From Candidatus Peribacteria bacterium RIFCSPHIGHO2_02_FULL_49_16 (lineage in GTDB: Bacteria; Patescibacteriota; Gracilibacteria; Peribacterales; Peribacteraceae): a DNA stretch of 34,838 nt. Position 1 is the first letter of the stretch. Each line of letters starts with the position of its first letter. The notes below the pieces were generated by a model that saw only the letters and a list, made by a program, of their open reading frames with translations, was not told where the DNA came from and did no database searches. A program made the translations under genes and the position numbers. The stretch lies in NCBI GenBank assembly GCA_001788955.1, contig MFXT01000007.1:1-34838 (forward strand), written 5' to 3'. Shown piece after piece: positions 19,239-27,630 of this stretch.

Positions 19239-22106
19239 CTATGCATGAGACATTGATACGATGTTCTTCAAATACTGTCCCGTGTAGCTTTCAGTCACCT
19301 TTGCCACTTCTTCCGGAGTTCCCGTGGCAACGATTTTTCCTCCGCCGATGCCGCCGTCGGGACCGAGATCGACAAGATAATCGACGGATTTCAGAACATC
19401 CAGATTGTGTTCGATCACGAGCACCGAGTTTCCTCTGTCTACAAGACATTGCAATACTTTCAGAAGCCGCTTGATGTCGTCAAAGTGCAGTCCGGTGGTC
19501 GGCTCATCGAGAATGTAGAATGTTTGTCCGGTTGCACGCTTGAGGAGTTCTGTCGAAAGTTTTATGCGTTGTGCTTCGCCACCGGAAAGTGTCGTCGCGC
19601 TTTGTCCCAAGTGCAGATATCCCAGCCCCACATCTTCGAGGGTTTGGAGCTTTTTTTTAATGATGGGAATCGAGGAGAAAAAAGTGAATGCTTCGGCGAC
19701 GGTCATATCAAGCACTTCAGCAATGTTCTTTCCTTTATAGGTGACTTCGAGTGTTTCACGGTTGTATCGTTTTCCATGGCAGAGTTCGCAAGTGACAAAC
19801 ACATCGGAAAGGAAATGCATCTCGATACGTTTCATGCCGTCTCCTTCGCACTCCTCACATCGGCCGCCTTTGAGATTAAAGCTGAAACGTCCGGGTTTGT
19901 ATCCGCGGAGTTTTGCTTCCGGCGTACTCGAAAAGAGATCGCGAATATCCGTAAAGACACCAGTATATGTTGCCGGATTACTGCGCGGCGTTCGGCCAAT
20001 GGGAGATTGATCGATGACGATTGCTTTATCGAGGTGATTCAGACCCTCGATACTGCCGACATGTTGTGGTTTGGTGTGTGCCTTGTTCAGGTTTCGCAGT
20101 AATTCCGGAGCTAAAATGCCGTGCACAAGGCTCGATTTTCCGGAACCGGACACACCCGAAACGCCAATGAATGTTCCGAGCGGAAGCGTTACATCAATGT
20201 GTTGCAGATTATGATGATACGCATCGCGGATCACAATGGATGCGCCATTCCCTTTTCGTCGTTTCTTCGGAATATGGATCGATTGTTTTCCGCTAAGATA
20301 TTGGGCCGTAATGGATTGCGTATTCTTAGAAAATACATCAAATGTTCCTTCCGCGATAACTTCTCCTCCGTATTTTCCCGCGCCGGGTCCGATTTCGAGA
20401 ATATGATCTGCACAGCGGATGGTGTCTTCATCGTGTTCCACGACGATCACGGTATTGCCGATGTTGCGCAAGTGATGCAGTGTTTTGATCAGGCGCGCGT
20501 TGTCTTTTTGATGCAGTCCGATACTCGGTTCATCGAGGACATAGAGCACACCCTGAAGTGCGGAGCCGATTTGCGTCGCCAGACGAATCCGTTGTGCTTC
20601 TCCACCGGAGAGCGTATTAGCCGCCCGTGAGAGTGTGAGATAATTGAGCCCCACATTCTGCAGGAAGGAGAGTCGCGCAAGGATTTCTTGCAACACCTTT
20701 TTGATAATATCATATTCATGTTGTGATATGTGGCTCTCCGACACAAGACTATCGAAAAACTTTTTAGCTTCATCCACGCTCAAATCCGTTGCTTCGATGA
20801 TGTTTTTTCCGCCGACGGTGACGCCGAGAACGTACTTCTTCAATCGCCGGCCTTCACAGGTGCGGCAGGGAAGTTCCAGCATATATTCTTCAATTTGACT
20901 GCGCATGTAACTGCTTTCCGTATCCGCATGACGCCGTTTCAGATTTTCGACAACGCCTTCAAAGCGCATTTGGTACGTGCTGTCTTGTTCCGGCATGTGC
21001 ACCGAGAGAACGGTATGATGACCATAGAGGATGGCATTCCGATGTTCCTGTTGTAATTTCTCCCATGGAGTATCCATGGAAAATCGCAACGTCTCGGCAA
21101 GTGCTTCAAGAACATGTAGCATGAAATTCATGCGGCTTGCGGATGTTGCCCACGGGTGAATGGCGCCTTCGGCAAGCGAGAGAGCCACATTGGGAATAAT
21201 GAGTGATTCATCCACCTGTAAAATGGATCCCAGTCCGTGACATTCCCCGCAGGCGCCATGAGGAGAATTGAAGGAAAACTGTCGCGGTTCCAGTTCAGCA
21301 ATCTCATTCAACGGATGCTGTGGACAGACGAAATGTTCTGAAAAACGCTGCTCCTTTCCAGTATCGATATCGAGAAGAAAGAGCGTGCCTTCTCCTTTTT
21401 TCAAACAGAGTTCCACGGAATCCGCAAGTCGCGATCGTTCCGGCGTGCTGTCTCCTTTTTCCTGTACCTGCATATTCCTGATCACCATTCGGTCAACGAC
21501 GATGTCGATCGTGTGTGCTTTTTTTGGATCAAGCATGATGTCTTCGTCGACGGTAACGATTTCTCCATCGATGCGCATGCGAACGAATCCCTCGCGCTTG
21601 ATATTCGTGAGTATTTTTGCATGTTCTCCTTTCCGATTGTCCACAATGGGAGAAAGAAGCATGATTTTTGTCCCTTCGGGAAGCGAGGCGATGATATCCA
21701 CAATCTTGGTTGCAGATTGTCTCTGGAGAAGATGATTGCATTCCGTGCAATGCACATTGCCGATTTTTGCCCAGAAGAGTCGCATGTAATCGTACAGTTC
21801 GGTGACGGTTCCCACGGTGGATCGTGGATTTCTGGGAGCGGTTTTCTGGTCGATGGAAATCGCGGGGGAAAGTCCTTCGATGCTTTCCACATCTGGTTTA
21901 TCCATCTGTGCGATGAATTGTCTCGCATAGGCAGAAAGGCTCTCTACGTAGCGTCGTTGCCCTTCCGCAAAGATCGTATCGAATGCGAGGGATGATTTGC
22001 CCGATCCCGAAAGACCTGTAACAACGGTAAGCGTGTTTCGAGGAATAGTGACGTCGATATTTTTCAGATTATGCATCTTGGCGCCTTTGACAATGATGTT
22101 TTCCAT
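19239..22106 (-). CDS. uvrA: Excinuclease ABC subunit A
   Basis: A 955-aa DNA damage sensor of nucleotide excision repair that works with UvrB and UvrC. It has two ABC ATPase modules: Walker A motifs GLSGSGKSSLAFDTI near the N-terminus and GVSGSGKSSLVHGIL in the second half, and signatures LSGGEAQRIRLA and LSGGEAQRIKLS. Zinc-binding CxxC pairs (CGECHGLG, CRTCEGRRL, CEECEGDGM, CELCHGKRYN) are in place, and length and order are normal. The ATG at 22106 (MENIIVKGAKMHNLKNIDV) fits the family start; an upstream ATG at 22142 would add 12 unrelated residues. No partner uvr gene is nearby. Confidence 0.97.
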   Translation of the reverse strand: MENIIVKGAKMHNLKNIDVTIPRNTLTVVTGLSGSGKSSLAFDTIFAEGQRRYVESLSAYARQFIAQMDKPDVESIEGLSPAISIDQKTAPRNPRSTVGTVTELYDYMRLFWAKIGNVHCTECNHLLQRQSATKIVDIIASLPEGTKIMLLSPIVDNRKGEHAKILTNIKREGFVRMRIDGEIVTVDEDIMLDPKKAHTIDIVVDRMVIRNMQVQEKGDSTPERSRLADSVELCLKKGEGTLFLLDIDTGKEQRFSEHFVCPQHPLNEIAELEPRQFSFNSPHGACGECHGLGSILQVDESLIIPNVALSLAEGAIHPWATSASRMNFMLHVLEALAETLRFSMDTPWEKLQQEHRNAILYGHHTVLSVHMPEQDSTYQMRFEGVVENLKRRHADTESSYMRSQIEEYMLELPCRTCEGRRLKKYVLGVTVGGKNIIEATDLSVDEAKKFFDSLVSESHISQHEYDIIKKVLQEILARLSFLQNVGLNYLTLSRAANTLSGGEAQRIRLATQIGSALQGVLYVLDEPSIGLHQKDNARLIKTLHHLRNIGNTVIVVEHDEDTIRCADHILEIGPGAGKYGGEVIAEGTFDVFSKNTQSITAQYLSGKQSIHIPKKRRKGNGASIVIRDAYHHNLQHIDVTLPLGTFIGVSGVSGSGKSSLVHGILAPELLRNLNKAHTKPQHVGSIEGLNHLDKAIVIDQSPIGRTPRSNPATYTGVFTDIRDLFSSTPEAKLRGYKPGRFSFNLKGGRCEECEGDGMKRIEMHFLSDVFVTCELCHGKRYNRETLEVTYKGKNIAEVLDMTVAEAFTFFSSIPIIKKKLQTLEDVGLGYLHLGQSATTLSGGEAQRIKLSTELLKRATGQTFYILDEPTTGLHFDDIKRLLKVLQCLVDRGNSVLVIEHNLDVLKSVDYLVDLGPDGGIGGGKIVATGTPEEVAKVTESYTGQYLKNIVSMSHA

Positions 22107-22278
22107 AGAATAGAGGTAATGGGTGATAGGGGAGATGTTCAAGGCATAGGGATATTTTTCTATACGAAAATCCCGCCGACAAGCGGCGCGAGGGAGCCAA
22201 GCGTATCAGGAAAATGAGGCTTTGTCCAGGGTTCCTCGTTTTCCTTTTTCCAGTATCCACGGTACACTTTTTTCCGCT

Positions 22279-23655
22279 ATGAAAGCGGAATTCTCCAGAC
22301 GTGCATTACAAATCGGAAGCGTTGTTGTCGGAAGCGTTGTTACTACGATGGCTTTTGCGGCAATCTTTCCAGATGTTCCGCTTGGAAACATCCATAAGGA
22401 AAATATTGAATTTTTAGTCGGGGAACAGGTGATCAACGGGAATCCCGATGGAAACTTTTATCCGGACAAGCATGTCAATCGGGCGGAAATGCTCAAGATG
22501 CTCTATCACGCTGCCGGACGGGAACCGGATGCCTTTCAGCGCATGTGTTTCCCGGATGTGCAGCCGGGAGGATGGTACGAGCCGTACGTATGCGATGCGG
22601 CATATCAACACTTTGTCGAAGGATACAGCGACGGTCTTTTTCGTCCGGAAAAATCGGTGAGTCGCGTGGAGTCAATTAAAATGATTGCGGAAGTGTTTGG
22701 AATATCCGTGGAAGAATTGACCGAGGAATCGCGAAGCGTGGTGAAGTTTGTGGATGTGTCTCTGTCTGCGTGGTATACAAAATATCTCTATCTTGCGTTC
22801 TCAAAAGGGATTCTTCCGATTGCAGGACATGACGGGCCGAGATTTTTTCCGGATCAGCCGCTCCTTCGCGGTGAAGCGGCATCATACATCTTTAATGCGT
22901 TGCATGTGGAGAACATGAGTAGCATGAGTGAGAGTACAGAAGAAGAGGATGCCATCAATGCCGAGATTATCGAGGACACATCTTCTGATCGGCCGCGGCA
23001 GATGGATCCGAATGCGAAGACTGCGCCACAGACGGCAATACAGAAAATTTCTGTTCCGACGGACATGGAAGGACTGTTTGATGGAAAGAAACCCGCCGTC
23101 TTTACTTTTGACTTGCAACGTGACAGCACGTTTCTTTTATATGCAACTGTTCATGTAGAGAAGATCAGTTGTCGTCTGTATCGTTTGGAAGAGACGGGAT
23201 TTTCCAGCGAGTTTTATCTGGGGCTGGAAACGAATAATTCCTGCAAAATGCGCGTTGCGCTTGCGCCGGGATCGTATCAATTGGAACTGCGTGCTACATT
23301 TGCGGATGCGCGCTATGGTCTTTCTCTTCAAGAGGAACAAGGAGATGGCAATGATGGCTTTCGCGAAGCGCGCGGTCTCGTACGCACCGTTCCGCGTGTT
23401 GCGGTTCTGGAATCCAATGATACTTTTGATTGGTACCTTTTCGTCGTAAAAGAAGAAACAAACATGCAGTTGCGTTTTGTCGCGGACAATGATGCAAAGT
23501 GCTTGGTCTATGCAATGGAAGACGTCGATCTCTACGGATTTAATAATCCCGAGTGCAATGCGTCGTATGCCTATCCGCCTGGTACGTATTACGTAGGGAT
23601 AGCGAGAACATCGATGAATACGGGAAATCAGAAGTACACCGTTCAGTTGGAATAG
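22279..23655 (+). CDS. S-layer-homology (SLH) domain surface protein with PPC-like C-terminus
   Basis: A 458-aa exported protein. A basic start and hydrophobic stretch ending FAAIFP (about residues 8-28) form a signal peptide. Three SLH domains follow (about 29-80, 90-140, 150-205), with IFPDVP, NGNPDGNFYPDKHVNRAEML, GYSDGLFRPEKSVSRVESIK and FFPDQPLLRGEAASYIF. After an acidic linker come two beta-rich segments (about 270-360 and 365-458) ending LAPGSYQLEL and YPPGTYYVGIA, the closing motif of PPC-type domains. SLH domains usually tie proteins to cell-wall polymers, so this is a candidate cell-surface or S-layer protein. The ATG at 22279 lies 10 bases after TACACT, again giving a very short leader. 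Confidence 0.85.
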   Translation: MKAEFSRRALQIGSVVVGSVVTTMAFAAIFPDVPLGNIHKENIEFLVGEQVINGNPDGNFYPDKHVNRAEMLKMLYHAAGREPDAFQRMCFPDVQPGGWYEPYVCDAAYQHFVEGYSDGLFRPEKSVSRVESIKMIAEVFGISVEELTEESRSVVKFVDVSLSAWYTKYLYLAFSKGILPIAGHDGPRFFPDQPLLRGEAASYIFNALHVENMSSMSESTEEEDAINAEIIEDTSSDRPRQMDPNAKTAPQTAIQKISVPTDMEGLFDGKKPAVFTFDLQRDSTFLLYATVHVEKISCRLYRLEETGFSSEFYLGLETNNSCKMRVALAPGSYQLELRATFADARYGLSLQEEQGDGNDGFREARGLVRTVPRVAVLESNDTFDWYLFVVKEETNMQLRFVADNDAKCLVYAMEDVDLYGFNNPECNASYAYPPGTYYVGIARTSMNTGNQKYTVQLE

Positions 23656-23677
23656 GCTTCGCAAGTGAGGAGAAGGG

Positions 23678-23685
23678 TGTAGAAT
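23678..23685 (+). promoter_or_regulatory. Extended -10 promoter of ribBA
   Basis: TG directly followed by TAGAAT (23680-23685) ends 9 bases before the ATG at 23695. A GGAG further upstream (about 25 bases from the ATG) is too far to serve as a ribosome-binding site. This fits a leaderless or near-leaderless transcript. Confidence 0.4.
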
Positions 23686-23694
23686 CCTTTTTCT

Positions 23695-24900
23695 ATGTTT
23701 ACTCCCATTCCAAAAGCCCTTCATGTTCTTCGCTCCGGCGGCATGCTGATAGTCACGGACGATGAATCCCGCGAGAACGAAGGCGATCTTGTGTGCAGTG
23801 CGGAGCATATTGATACCGAAAAGATGGCGTTCATGATCCGCTATACCGGAGGAGTGATTTGTTTGTCTTTGAATAAAACCATTGCCGATCAATTGGAATT
23901 GCCTCCGATGGTGGAACGCAATACGTCGAAATTGGGAACGTCATTCACGGTGAGCATCGAAGCGGCGGAGGGAATATCGACGGGGATTTCTGCCACGGAT
24001 CGGGTGCATACCATTCGCGCGGCGATAGATCCCGCCGCACAGCCGTCCGATCTTACGCGTCCCGGTCATGTCTTTCCTCTTTGTGCGAAAGACGGCGGCG
24101 TCCTCGTGCGCGCCGGTCATACCGAAGCGAGCACGGATCTCTGTCGTATGGCTGGCATGCGGGAAGGTGCGGTCATCAGTGAACTTATGCACGATGACGG
24201 ATCCATGATGCGTCTTCCCGCGCTCAAAAAATTTTCCCATACTCACAATCTGCCGATTATTTCCATTGCCGATATCATCGCATGGCGCAGAAAAAATGAA
24301 ACATTGGTCATTTGTGAAGCGGAAAGTCCGCTCGAAACGGCATATGGAGAGTGGCAGATGAAAATATTCCGCGATCCTTTTCAGAAGAGGGACCATGTTG
24401 CATTGATTTATGGAACGGTGGAGCCGTTGCGTCCGACTCTTGTTCGTGTTCATTCGGAGTGCCTGACGGGTGATGTTTTTCATTCGCTGCATTGTGATTG
24501 TGGCGGGCAACTGCATGCGGCGATGCAACGAATACAAGAGGAGGGGAACGGCGTCCTGCTCTACATGCGTCAGGAAGGACGCGGCATAGGGCTTGCGAAT
24601 AAAATTCGCGCCTATGCTCTTCAGCAGAGTGAAGGACTGGATACAGTGGAGGCGAATGAACGTCTGGGGTTTCCTATGGATCTGCGTGAGTACGGAATCG
24701 GCGCACAGATTCTCAAAGAAGTCGGCGTCGGACAGATGCGACTTCTGACCAATAATCCGAAAAAAGTCATCGGACTCGACGGATATGGTTTGCATATTCT
24801 TGAGCAGGTGCCGATTGAAGTTCCTCCCCATTCGTGCAAGCAGAAGAAGTATCTGAAGACGAAGAAAGAAAAGATGGGACACATCCTTCGTCATGTATGA
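23695..24900 (+). CDS. ribBA: Bifunctional 3,4-dihydroxy-2-butanone-4-phosphate synthase / GTP cyclohydrolase II
   Basis: A 401-aa enzyme for the first steps of both branches of riboflavin synthesis. The RibB half (about 1-200) has [44 protein letters not shown] and [13 protein letters not shown]. The RibA half (about 205-400) has the zinc site [18 protein letters not shown], the catalytic [17 protein letters not shown], and [11 protein letters not shown] then RLLTNNPKK. All expected catalytic residues are visible. No other riboflavin gene (ribD, ribE, ribH) is nearby. The C-terminal tail is Lys-rich. Confidence 0.96.
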   Translation: MFTPIPKALHVLRSGGMLIVTDDESRENEGDLVCSAEHIDTEKMAFMIRYTGGVICLSLNKTIADQLELPPMVERNTSKLGTSFTVSIEAAEGISTGISATDRVHTIRAAIDPAAQPSDLTRPGHVFPLCAKDGGVLVRAGHTEASTDLCRMAGMREGAVISELMHDDGSMMRLPALKKFSHTHNLPIISIADIIAWRRKNETLVICEAESPLETAYGEWQMKIFRDPFQKRDHVALIYGTVEPLRPTLVRVHSECLTGDVFHSLHCDCGGQLHAAMQRIQEEGNGVLLYMRQEGRGIGLANKIRAYALQQSEGLDTVEANERLGFPMDLREYGIGAQILKEVGVGQMRLLTNNPKKVIGLDGYGLHILEQVPIEVPPHSCKQKKYLKTKKEKMGHILRHV

Positions 24901-24993
24901 TGAGAAATGAACAATTGTTCATAAGATAAATAGAAAATATTTTCGCATTTACGCCGCACAATTATCCTTTTCTTCTTTTGTAAATTTTCTACA

Positions 24994-25013
24994 ATACAAA
25001 CTTGTATTTGTAT
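24994..25013. promoter_or_regulatory. Inverted repeat in promoter of the 42-aa basic protein
   Basis: ATACAAA, spacer CTTGTA, TTTGTAT lies between a TACAAT (24990-24995) and a TATTCT (25011-25016), both possible -10 boxes for the gene starting at 25031. A regulator could bind here; none is identified. Confidence 0.3.
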
Positions 25014-25030
25014 TCTTACCCTTTATTCAT

Positions 25031-25159
25031 ATGCCTAAGAAAAGAAAGAAAGCAGTGAAGAAATCTGCAAAAAGAAAGACAGCAAGGAAGTCTGTGAAGA
25101 GGGCGGGTGCTCATAAAAAGCGAAAGGCACCGGCAAGGAAGGCGAAGAGGAGGAAATAA
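25031..25159 (+). CDS. 42-aa Lys/Arg-rich histone-tail-like protein
   Basis: MPKKRKKAVKKSAKRKTARK starts a 42-residue product made almost wholly of Lys, Arg, Ala and Ser with AxKK/KRK repeats, ending KAPARKAKRRK. This composition resembles histone H1-like tails (HctA/AlgP type) and suggests nucleic-acid binding, perhaps nucleoid compaction. The AT-rich region ahead has -10-like boxes, and a strong intrinsic terminator follows within 25 bases, so it is a single-gene unit and probably real despite its size. A ribosomal or RNA-binding role is the alternative. Confidence 0.7.
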   Translation: MPKKRKKAVKKSAKRKTARKSVKRAGAHKKRKAPARKAKRRK

Positions 25160-25175
25160 TTCGTAGCGATACAGA

Positions 25176-25209
25176 AAAAAAGCGACGCCGAACCGGTGTC
25201 GTTTTTTTT
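25176..25209 (+). terminator. Intrinsic terminator after the basic-protein gene
   Basis: CGACGCCG, loop AAC, CGGTGTCG (25183-25201; one G-T pair), preceded by an A-run and followed by a run of T to 25209. The symmetric A and T runs allow it to work in both directions. Confidence 0.85.
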
Positions 25210-25293
25210 ATGCATGGGAAGAAGAGAGCGACACCGCTAAATTTTGCTTGCTTCACCACTCTTCTTCTCTACAATCCCTCGCGTCACCTCATC

Positions 25294-27171
25294 ATGTCTT
25301 CCATAAAGGATTATTTTCTGATTGGCGATATGCATACCACGGCATTGGTATCGAATACCGGTTCCATTGATTGGTTGTGCCTTCCACACATGGATTCTCC
25401 CAGTGTTTTTGCAGCCATCCTTGATGAAGAGAGGGGAGGGAAGTTTTCCATCGAATTACAAAAAGGATATACATCGAATACAGAATACATCCCCGAGACG
25501 GCCATTGTGGAGACAACATGTGCAGGAAAAACATCCTCGTTCATTGTTCGTGATTTTTTATTACCCCAAGCTTCCGTTGATGTTATTCCGCATTTTCTTG
25601 TTCGTAAGGTGGTGGGGACAAGGGGAGAATCGACAGTGAAATTCTCTTTCCAACCCCGTGTGCAGTATGCACGCCAGCGGGTCAGAATACGTAAAAAAAG
25701 CAGTCATATCTTCTATGCGCGACTGGGTGAACGCAATTTGTGGCTTCATTTGCCCGAAGACGCAAAAGTACGACGTAAAGCTGACGGGACTTCTATGGAT
25801 ATTTCTTTTATGGTGAAAGAAGGAGAATCCAAATCGATCATTGTCGAGCATTCTTTCGAAACTCGTTTGCGTTTTCAAAAGCGTGACCTGGAACAGGAAA
25901 CTCGGGATTTTTGGCGGCAGTGGGTTATGAAGGGTACATTTTTCGATTTCTGCCGGGCAGAGCTTATTCGCTCCGCCATCACATTAAAACTCATGCAGTT
26001 TTATCCAACGGGCGCGATTATCGCGGCGCCGACCACATCGTTACCGGAAGATATTGGTGGTGTTCGCAATTGGGATTATCGTTATGTATGGCTTCGGGAT
26101 GCAACATTCACGCTCTACGCACTGTTTGTTCTGGGATACAGCGATGAAGCGAAAAAATTTTTTCACTTTATTGAGGAAATTTCCGAAGGATTTCGCGAAT
26201 GTGAGGATGAGAATTGTTCCGTGGATATTGCAATCATGTACACGGTATGGGGTGAGAGGGTGCAGCGGGAATTCACGTTGCCGCACTTGCGGGGATATCA
26301 AAAATCGAAGCCGGTGCGTATCGGGAATGGGGCTGCAGGACAAAAACAATTGGACATTTATGGCTCGGTCATCGATGCATATTATTTTATGATGAAATTG
26401 GGCGTACCGATTTCTTCTCGAGGAAAATCTGTTGTGCGCTTGCTTGTGCGAAAGATTGCAGAGCATTGGCAAGAAAAAGACAGTGGCATTTGGGAAGTGC
26501 GTAACGAGCTGCGTCACCATACATATGGGAAAGTCATGGCATGGGTGGGTGTGGATCGTGCGCTGCGGATGGCGGAAGAACTTCAGATACCGGATGACAT
26601 CCGCAAAAAATGGGAGGGTTTGCGTGATGAGATTGCCACATGGGTGTGGGAAAATTGCCATGATAAAGCCCGGTGTACATTTTTGCAGTCACCGGAATCC
26701 CATGCCCAGGATGCGACGAATTTTCTTTTTGTGCTGCTGCATTTTCTTGATAGACACGATGAGGGTACAAAGAAAGTTATTGCGAGCACGTGTGAAGAAC
26801 TGTGCAAAGAAAAAATTTATATCTATCGCTATCAAAATGAAGACGGGCTTGAGGGAAAGGAAGGGGCATTCATTCTGTGCACGTTCTGGTACATAGCGGC
26901 GCTGGCTGCGATTGGGGAGCATAAAAAAGCACAAGAATACTTTGCGGAATTCGGTAAACATATCCCCAGCCACGGCCTCATTGCCGAAGAGATTGATCCG
27001 AAAACGGGAGAATATCTTGGCAATTACCCTCAAGCATTCTCACATATCGGTTATATTATGGCCGTCTACTACATTCAGCGATATACACCGTCGGGCGAAG
27101 ATGTGTGGTACCCGCGGAAGGACTTGAACCCTCAACCTTCTGGTCCGAAGCCAGACGCTCTATCCAATTGA
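25294..27171 (+). CDS. Glycoside hydrolase family 15 (glucoamylase / trehalase-like)
   Basis: About 625 aa. The N-terminal beta domain starts IKDYFLIGDMHTTALVSNTG and SIDWLCLPHMDSPS, the normal opening of GH15 proteins. The (alpha/alpha)6 domain has TSLPEDIGGVRNWDYRYVWL then RDATFTLYAL, EGKEGAFILCTFWYIAAL (with the likely general acid) and GEYLGNYPQAFSHIGYIM (end of the catalytic core). It hydrolyses alpha-glucosidic bonds, either of glucans or of trehalose. No signal peptide is seen, so it is probably cytoplasmic. ATG chosen at 25294. The family normally ends soon after the last motif. Here no stop occurs before the tRNA-Arg gene, and the last ~22 residues are antisense tRNA (YPRKDLNPQPS...). 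Confidence 0.9.
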   Translation: MSSIKDYFLIGDMHTTALVSNTGSIDWLCLPHMDSPSVFAAILDEERGGKFSIELQKGYTSNTEYIPETAIVETTCAGKTSSFIVRDFLLPQASVDVIPHFLVRKVVGTRGESTVKFSFQPRVQYARQRVRIRKKSSHIFYARLGERNLWLHLPEDAKVRRKADGTSMDISFMVKEGESKSIIVEHSFETRLRFQKRDLEQETRDFWRQWVMKGTFFDFCRAELIRSAITLKLMQFYPTGAIIAAPTTSLPEDIGGVRNWDYRYVWLRDATFTLYALFVLGYSDEAKKFFHFIEEISEGFRECEDENCSVDIAIMYTVWGERVQREFTLPHLRGYQKSKPVRIGNGAAGQKQLDIYGSVIDAYYFMMKLGVPISSRGKSVVRLLVRKIAEHWQEKDSGIWEVRNELRHHTYGKVMAWVGVDRALRMAEELQIPDDIRKKWEGLRDEIATWVWENCHDKARCTFLQSPESHAQDATNFLFVLLHFLDRHDEGTKKVIASTCEELCKEKIYIYRYQNEDGLEGKEGAFILCTFWYIAALAAIGEHKKAQEYFAEFGKHIPSHGLIAEEIDPKTGEYLGNYPQAFSHIGYIMAVYYIQRYTPSGEDVWYPRKDLNPQPSGPKPDALSN

Positions 27172-27182
27172 GCTACGCGGGC
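27106..27182 (-). tRNA. tRNA-Arg (anticodon UCG), CCA encoded
   Basis: Minus strand: acceptor GCCCGCG pairs with CGCGGGT. The D-arm is GCTC...GAGC, the anticodon stem-loop TCTGG-CTTCGGA-CCAGA with anticodon TCG (reads CGA), and the T-arm GAGGG-TTCAAGT-CCTTC; discriminator A and an encoded CCA follow. A -10-like TATACT on the minus strand lies at 27194-27199, 12 bases upstream. The 3' part overlaps the end of the convergent GH15 frame. Confidence 0.95.
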
Positions 27183-27233
27183 AGATAGGTGAAAGTATAT
27201 CTCGTATCCAAGAAGAGCGTCACGCAATTCCTT
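27164..27233. repeat. 70-base direct repeat, copy 1 (tRNA-Arg 5' end and promoter)
   Basis: Identical to 27265-27334, offset 101. It contains the first 19 bases of tRNA-Arg and 51 bases upstream with the TATACT box. Confidence 0.95.
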
Positions 27234-27264
27234 TATGTGCTCGTCAGCCATGGGCTGACTCGAC

Positions 27265-27334
27265 CCAATTGAGCTACGCGGGCAGATAGGTGAAAGTATA
27301 TCTCGTATCCAAGAAGAGCGTCACGCAATTCCTT
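27265..27334. repeat. 70-base direct repeat, copy 2 (truncated tRNA-Arg with promoter)
   Basis: This is an exact copy of the tRNA-Arg promoter and its first 19 bases, after which the sequence diverges (GTCGAGTCAGCCC on the minus strand). It cannot form a tRNA. A transcript from its promoter would run into the intact gene. Confidence 0.95.
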
Positions 27335-27353
27335 GTATCGTACTTCGTGACAT

Positions 27354-27426
27354 CAGCCCGTGTCATGGTGAGGGATGTCTCCTCAATATGACACAAGGAG
27401 ACATCGTCACGAACCATCACGGGCTG
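27354..27426. repeat. REP-like palindrome R2, variant with alternative inner hairpin
   Basis: Outer arms CAGCCCGTG...ATGGTGAGGG and CGTCACGAACCATCACGGGC match the copy at 28839, but the inner hairpin is GATGTCTCC...GGAGACATC instead of GATTTTGC...GCAAAATC. A further half copy follows at about 27431-27455. Confidence 0.8.
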
Positions 27427-27480
27427 TTTTCCCTCACCATAACACAAGGAGACGTGGATATGCTCCATGTGCATACGGGG

Positions 27481-27541
27481 GGGGAGGGTTCAAATCAGTG
27501 CACCCCTCCCTTTAGGGAGGGGATAAAGGGGAGGGTTCAAA
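27481..27541. repeat. GC-palindrome bounded by 14-base direct repeats
   Basis: GGGGAGGGTTCAAA occurs at 27481-27494 and 27528-27541. Between them is CACCCCTCCC-TTTA-GGGAGGGG-ATAAAGGGGAGGG, the same core as the DUF559-unit left end. No gene is seen between the tRNA and 27631. Confidence 0.75.
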
Positions 27542-27571
27542 CAGAGTTTTGTATTGAGAAATGTTTATGCG

Positions 27572-27603
27572 AAAATACCGGCAGCCCGAGGGGGGGCTGC
27601 CGG
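27572..27603 (-). terminator. Hairpin terminator after the 189-aa gene
   Basis: CCGGCAGCC...GGCTGCCGG forms a 9-base GC stem (27578-27603). On the minus strand it is followed by TATTTTCG, a weak U-tract. A second perfect hairpin (CCTTCTTCA-AGA-TGAAGAAGG, 27609-27629) lies between it and the stop codon. Confidence 0.6.
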
Positions 27604-27630
27604 TTGTGCCTTCTTCAAGATGAAGAAGGG

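Noticed and set aside
22142-22278. Possible structured RNA between uvrA and the SLH gene
   Set aside because: There are GC-rich patches (CCGCCGACAAGCGGCG) and a short hairpin, but no known riboswitch or RNA pattern. The SLH promoter explains the end nearest the gene.
23941-24894. 317-codon minus-strand frame opposite ribBA
   Set aside because: It lies wholly opposite a gene with all catalytic motifs and has no recognisable domain.
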